Program-made: the position numbers and the translations under genes
Shown here: positions 53,635 through 54,328 of the stretch, piece after piece
Numbering within the stretch: the stretch's first letter is position 1
Layout of the letters: every line of letters starts with the position of its first letter
Notes under the pieces: model-generated
What the model saw: the letters and a program-made list of their open reading frames with translations, nothing else
The model's database searches: none
Told to the model about the DNA's origin: nothing
Source of the DNA: Strigamia acuminata
Lineage: Eukaryota; Arthropoda; Chilopoda; Geophilomorpha; Linotaeniidae
DNA length: 54,328 nucleotides
Assembly: GCA_949358305.1 (NCBI GenBank)
Contig: CASHSZ010000138.1
Span: 1-54,328, forward strand
Reading direction: 5' to 3'

Positions 53635-54328
53635 TTAGTTCTCGCCATCATTCCCACCACCGCCATCATCATCATCCACAAGTGCATCATGGGACGGGTC
53701 TTCAAATGTTATCGACAGCATCAGACCGTGCTTTTCAGCCATTAGCTGCAGCGCACCAACGTCAAAATATTGCCGTCTCATCTCATCAATTTGCAAAATC
53801 ACTAACAACTCCTCCAAAGAATCGATTTTGAACAAATCCTCGATCCCCGACGGTCCCAACAAGTTGCACCCATCAATTTCCAATCTTCTGAGTTTCCGCA
53901 CTGGACTGGCAGATCCGAACAAACGAGGAAAAAAATACTTAGCGGCTCGGGCCACCGACGAATTACCGGAATCCCGCGCGGCCAGGCGAGCGCTCTTCTT
54001 CGCCATCACGTCGGCCAACTCGCGCGCAATTTTATTACTGAATCCGGAGCAACGGTACAGACTGAGTTCCTCCAGGTTGGGACACATGGCCAACAACTCG
54101 AACAAATAGCCGGAGGTAACCCAACGGTCGTTGGGATCGTACATGGAAATTTCCACCAAGTTATCAAACCTCAAGTCGCGCAAACAGGCTCGATCGAACG
54201 TGTCATTTTCCTCCGCTATTTTCAAGTCCGAGTCGTAACGCATGTCGACAATCAAAATATGCAAATGCTTGAATTTCGTCAAACTCTGCAGCATTTTTAG
54301 GGTGAAAATAATCGGCGTGATGTGGATT
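53635..54328 (-). CDS. LRR-like paralogue, C-terminal part, 5' end beyond window
   Basis: The frame is open from the window edge (54327, reading IHITPIIFTLK before the internal MLQSLTKFK) to a stop at 53635. It aligns along its length with the last exon of the plus-strand gene (DPNDRWVTSGYLF and GPSGIEDL are shared). It has an insertion of about 10-12 residues after ELADVM and a longer acidic, glycine-rich tail (VDDDDGGGGNDGEN). AATAAA lies at 53575-53580, and the same AATATGCCATGTCAACC tail sequence as the plus gene occurs downstream. It is tail-to-tail with the plus-strand gene. Any further upstream start and exons are outside the window. Confidence 0.85.
   Translation of the reverse strand, partial: IHITPIIFTLKMLQSLTKFKHLHILIVDMRYDSDLKIAEENDTFDRACLRDLRFDNLVEISMYDPNDRWVTSGYLFELLAMCPNLEELSLYRCSGFSNKIARELADVMAKKSARLAARDSGNSSVARAAKYFFPRLFGSASPVRKLRRLEIDGCNLLGPSGIEDLFKIDSLEELLVILQIDEMRRQYFDVGALQLMAEKHGLMLSITFEDPSHDALVDDDDGGGGNDGEN

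Overview
The window looks like eukaryotic, most likely arthropod, nuclear DNA. The background is AT-rich and mostly non-coding. It is dense with short inverted-repeat DNA transposons (Tc1/mariner-, pogo-, hAT-, piggyBac- and Harbinger-like ends with matching target duplications). It also carries three Ty3/gypsy-type LTR retrotransposons and a few intron-containing host genes. There is no bacterial-style operon, rRNA, tRNA gene or CRISPR array. The exact species cannot be told from the sequence.

Layout. (1) 1-1811: the 5' part of an LTR retrotransposon (element A) on the minus strand, cut by the left window edge. It has a short LTR, a tRNA-Ser-like primer site and an uninterrupted 489-codon gag-protease reading frame. 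(2) 1812-18738: AT-rich DNA with at least ten MITE-type elements. One is a degraded Tc1 copy with a recognisable transposase remnant. A possible host first exon with a TATA box lies at 9.5-9.8 kb. (3) 18739-31606: a three-level nest. A Harbinger-like MITE contains a hAT-like MITE, which contains an 11.8-kb LTR retrotransposon (element B) with LTRs that look identical. Element B encodes Gag, a -1 frameshifted Pol and a third protein that appears to be made from a spliced message. (4) 31607-34685: AT-rich DNA with small elements. (5) 34686-43728: a second complete LTR element (element C), with 1,750-bp LTRs, a tRNA-Gln-like primer site and only a Gag-like gene; it is non-autonomous. (6) 43729-49450: AT-rich DNA with MITE remnants. 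(7) 49450-54328: host gene territory. It holds two candidate minus-strand genes, a three-exon gene of a leucine-rich-repeat-like family (50810-52958), a broken copy of that gene's first exon, and a minus-strand paralogue running off the right edge.

How the parts relate. All three LTR elements point the same way (minus) but use different inferred primer tRNAs (Ser, Pro, Gln), so they are separate lineages. Element B has all the parts expected of an active element: intact gag and pol, a canonical A AAA AAC slip site, PBS, PPT, TG/CA ends and a 4-bp target duplication. Element C has equally young-looking LTRs but no polymerase, so it must borrow enzymes from another element.

The most unusual feature is ORF3 of element B. 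Two exons (51 + 896 codons) join in frame across a 271-bp GTAAGT...TTTAG intron. They give a 947-residue, highly charged, non-envelope-like protein in the position where some gypsy elements carry env. All calls rest on reading the sequence by eye; no database comparison was made.
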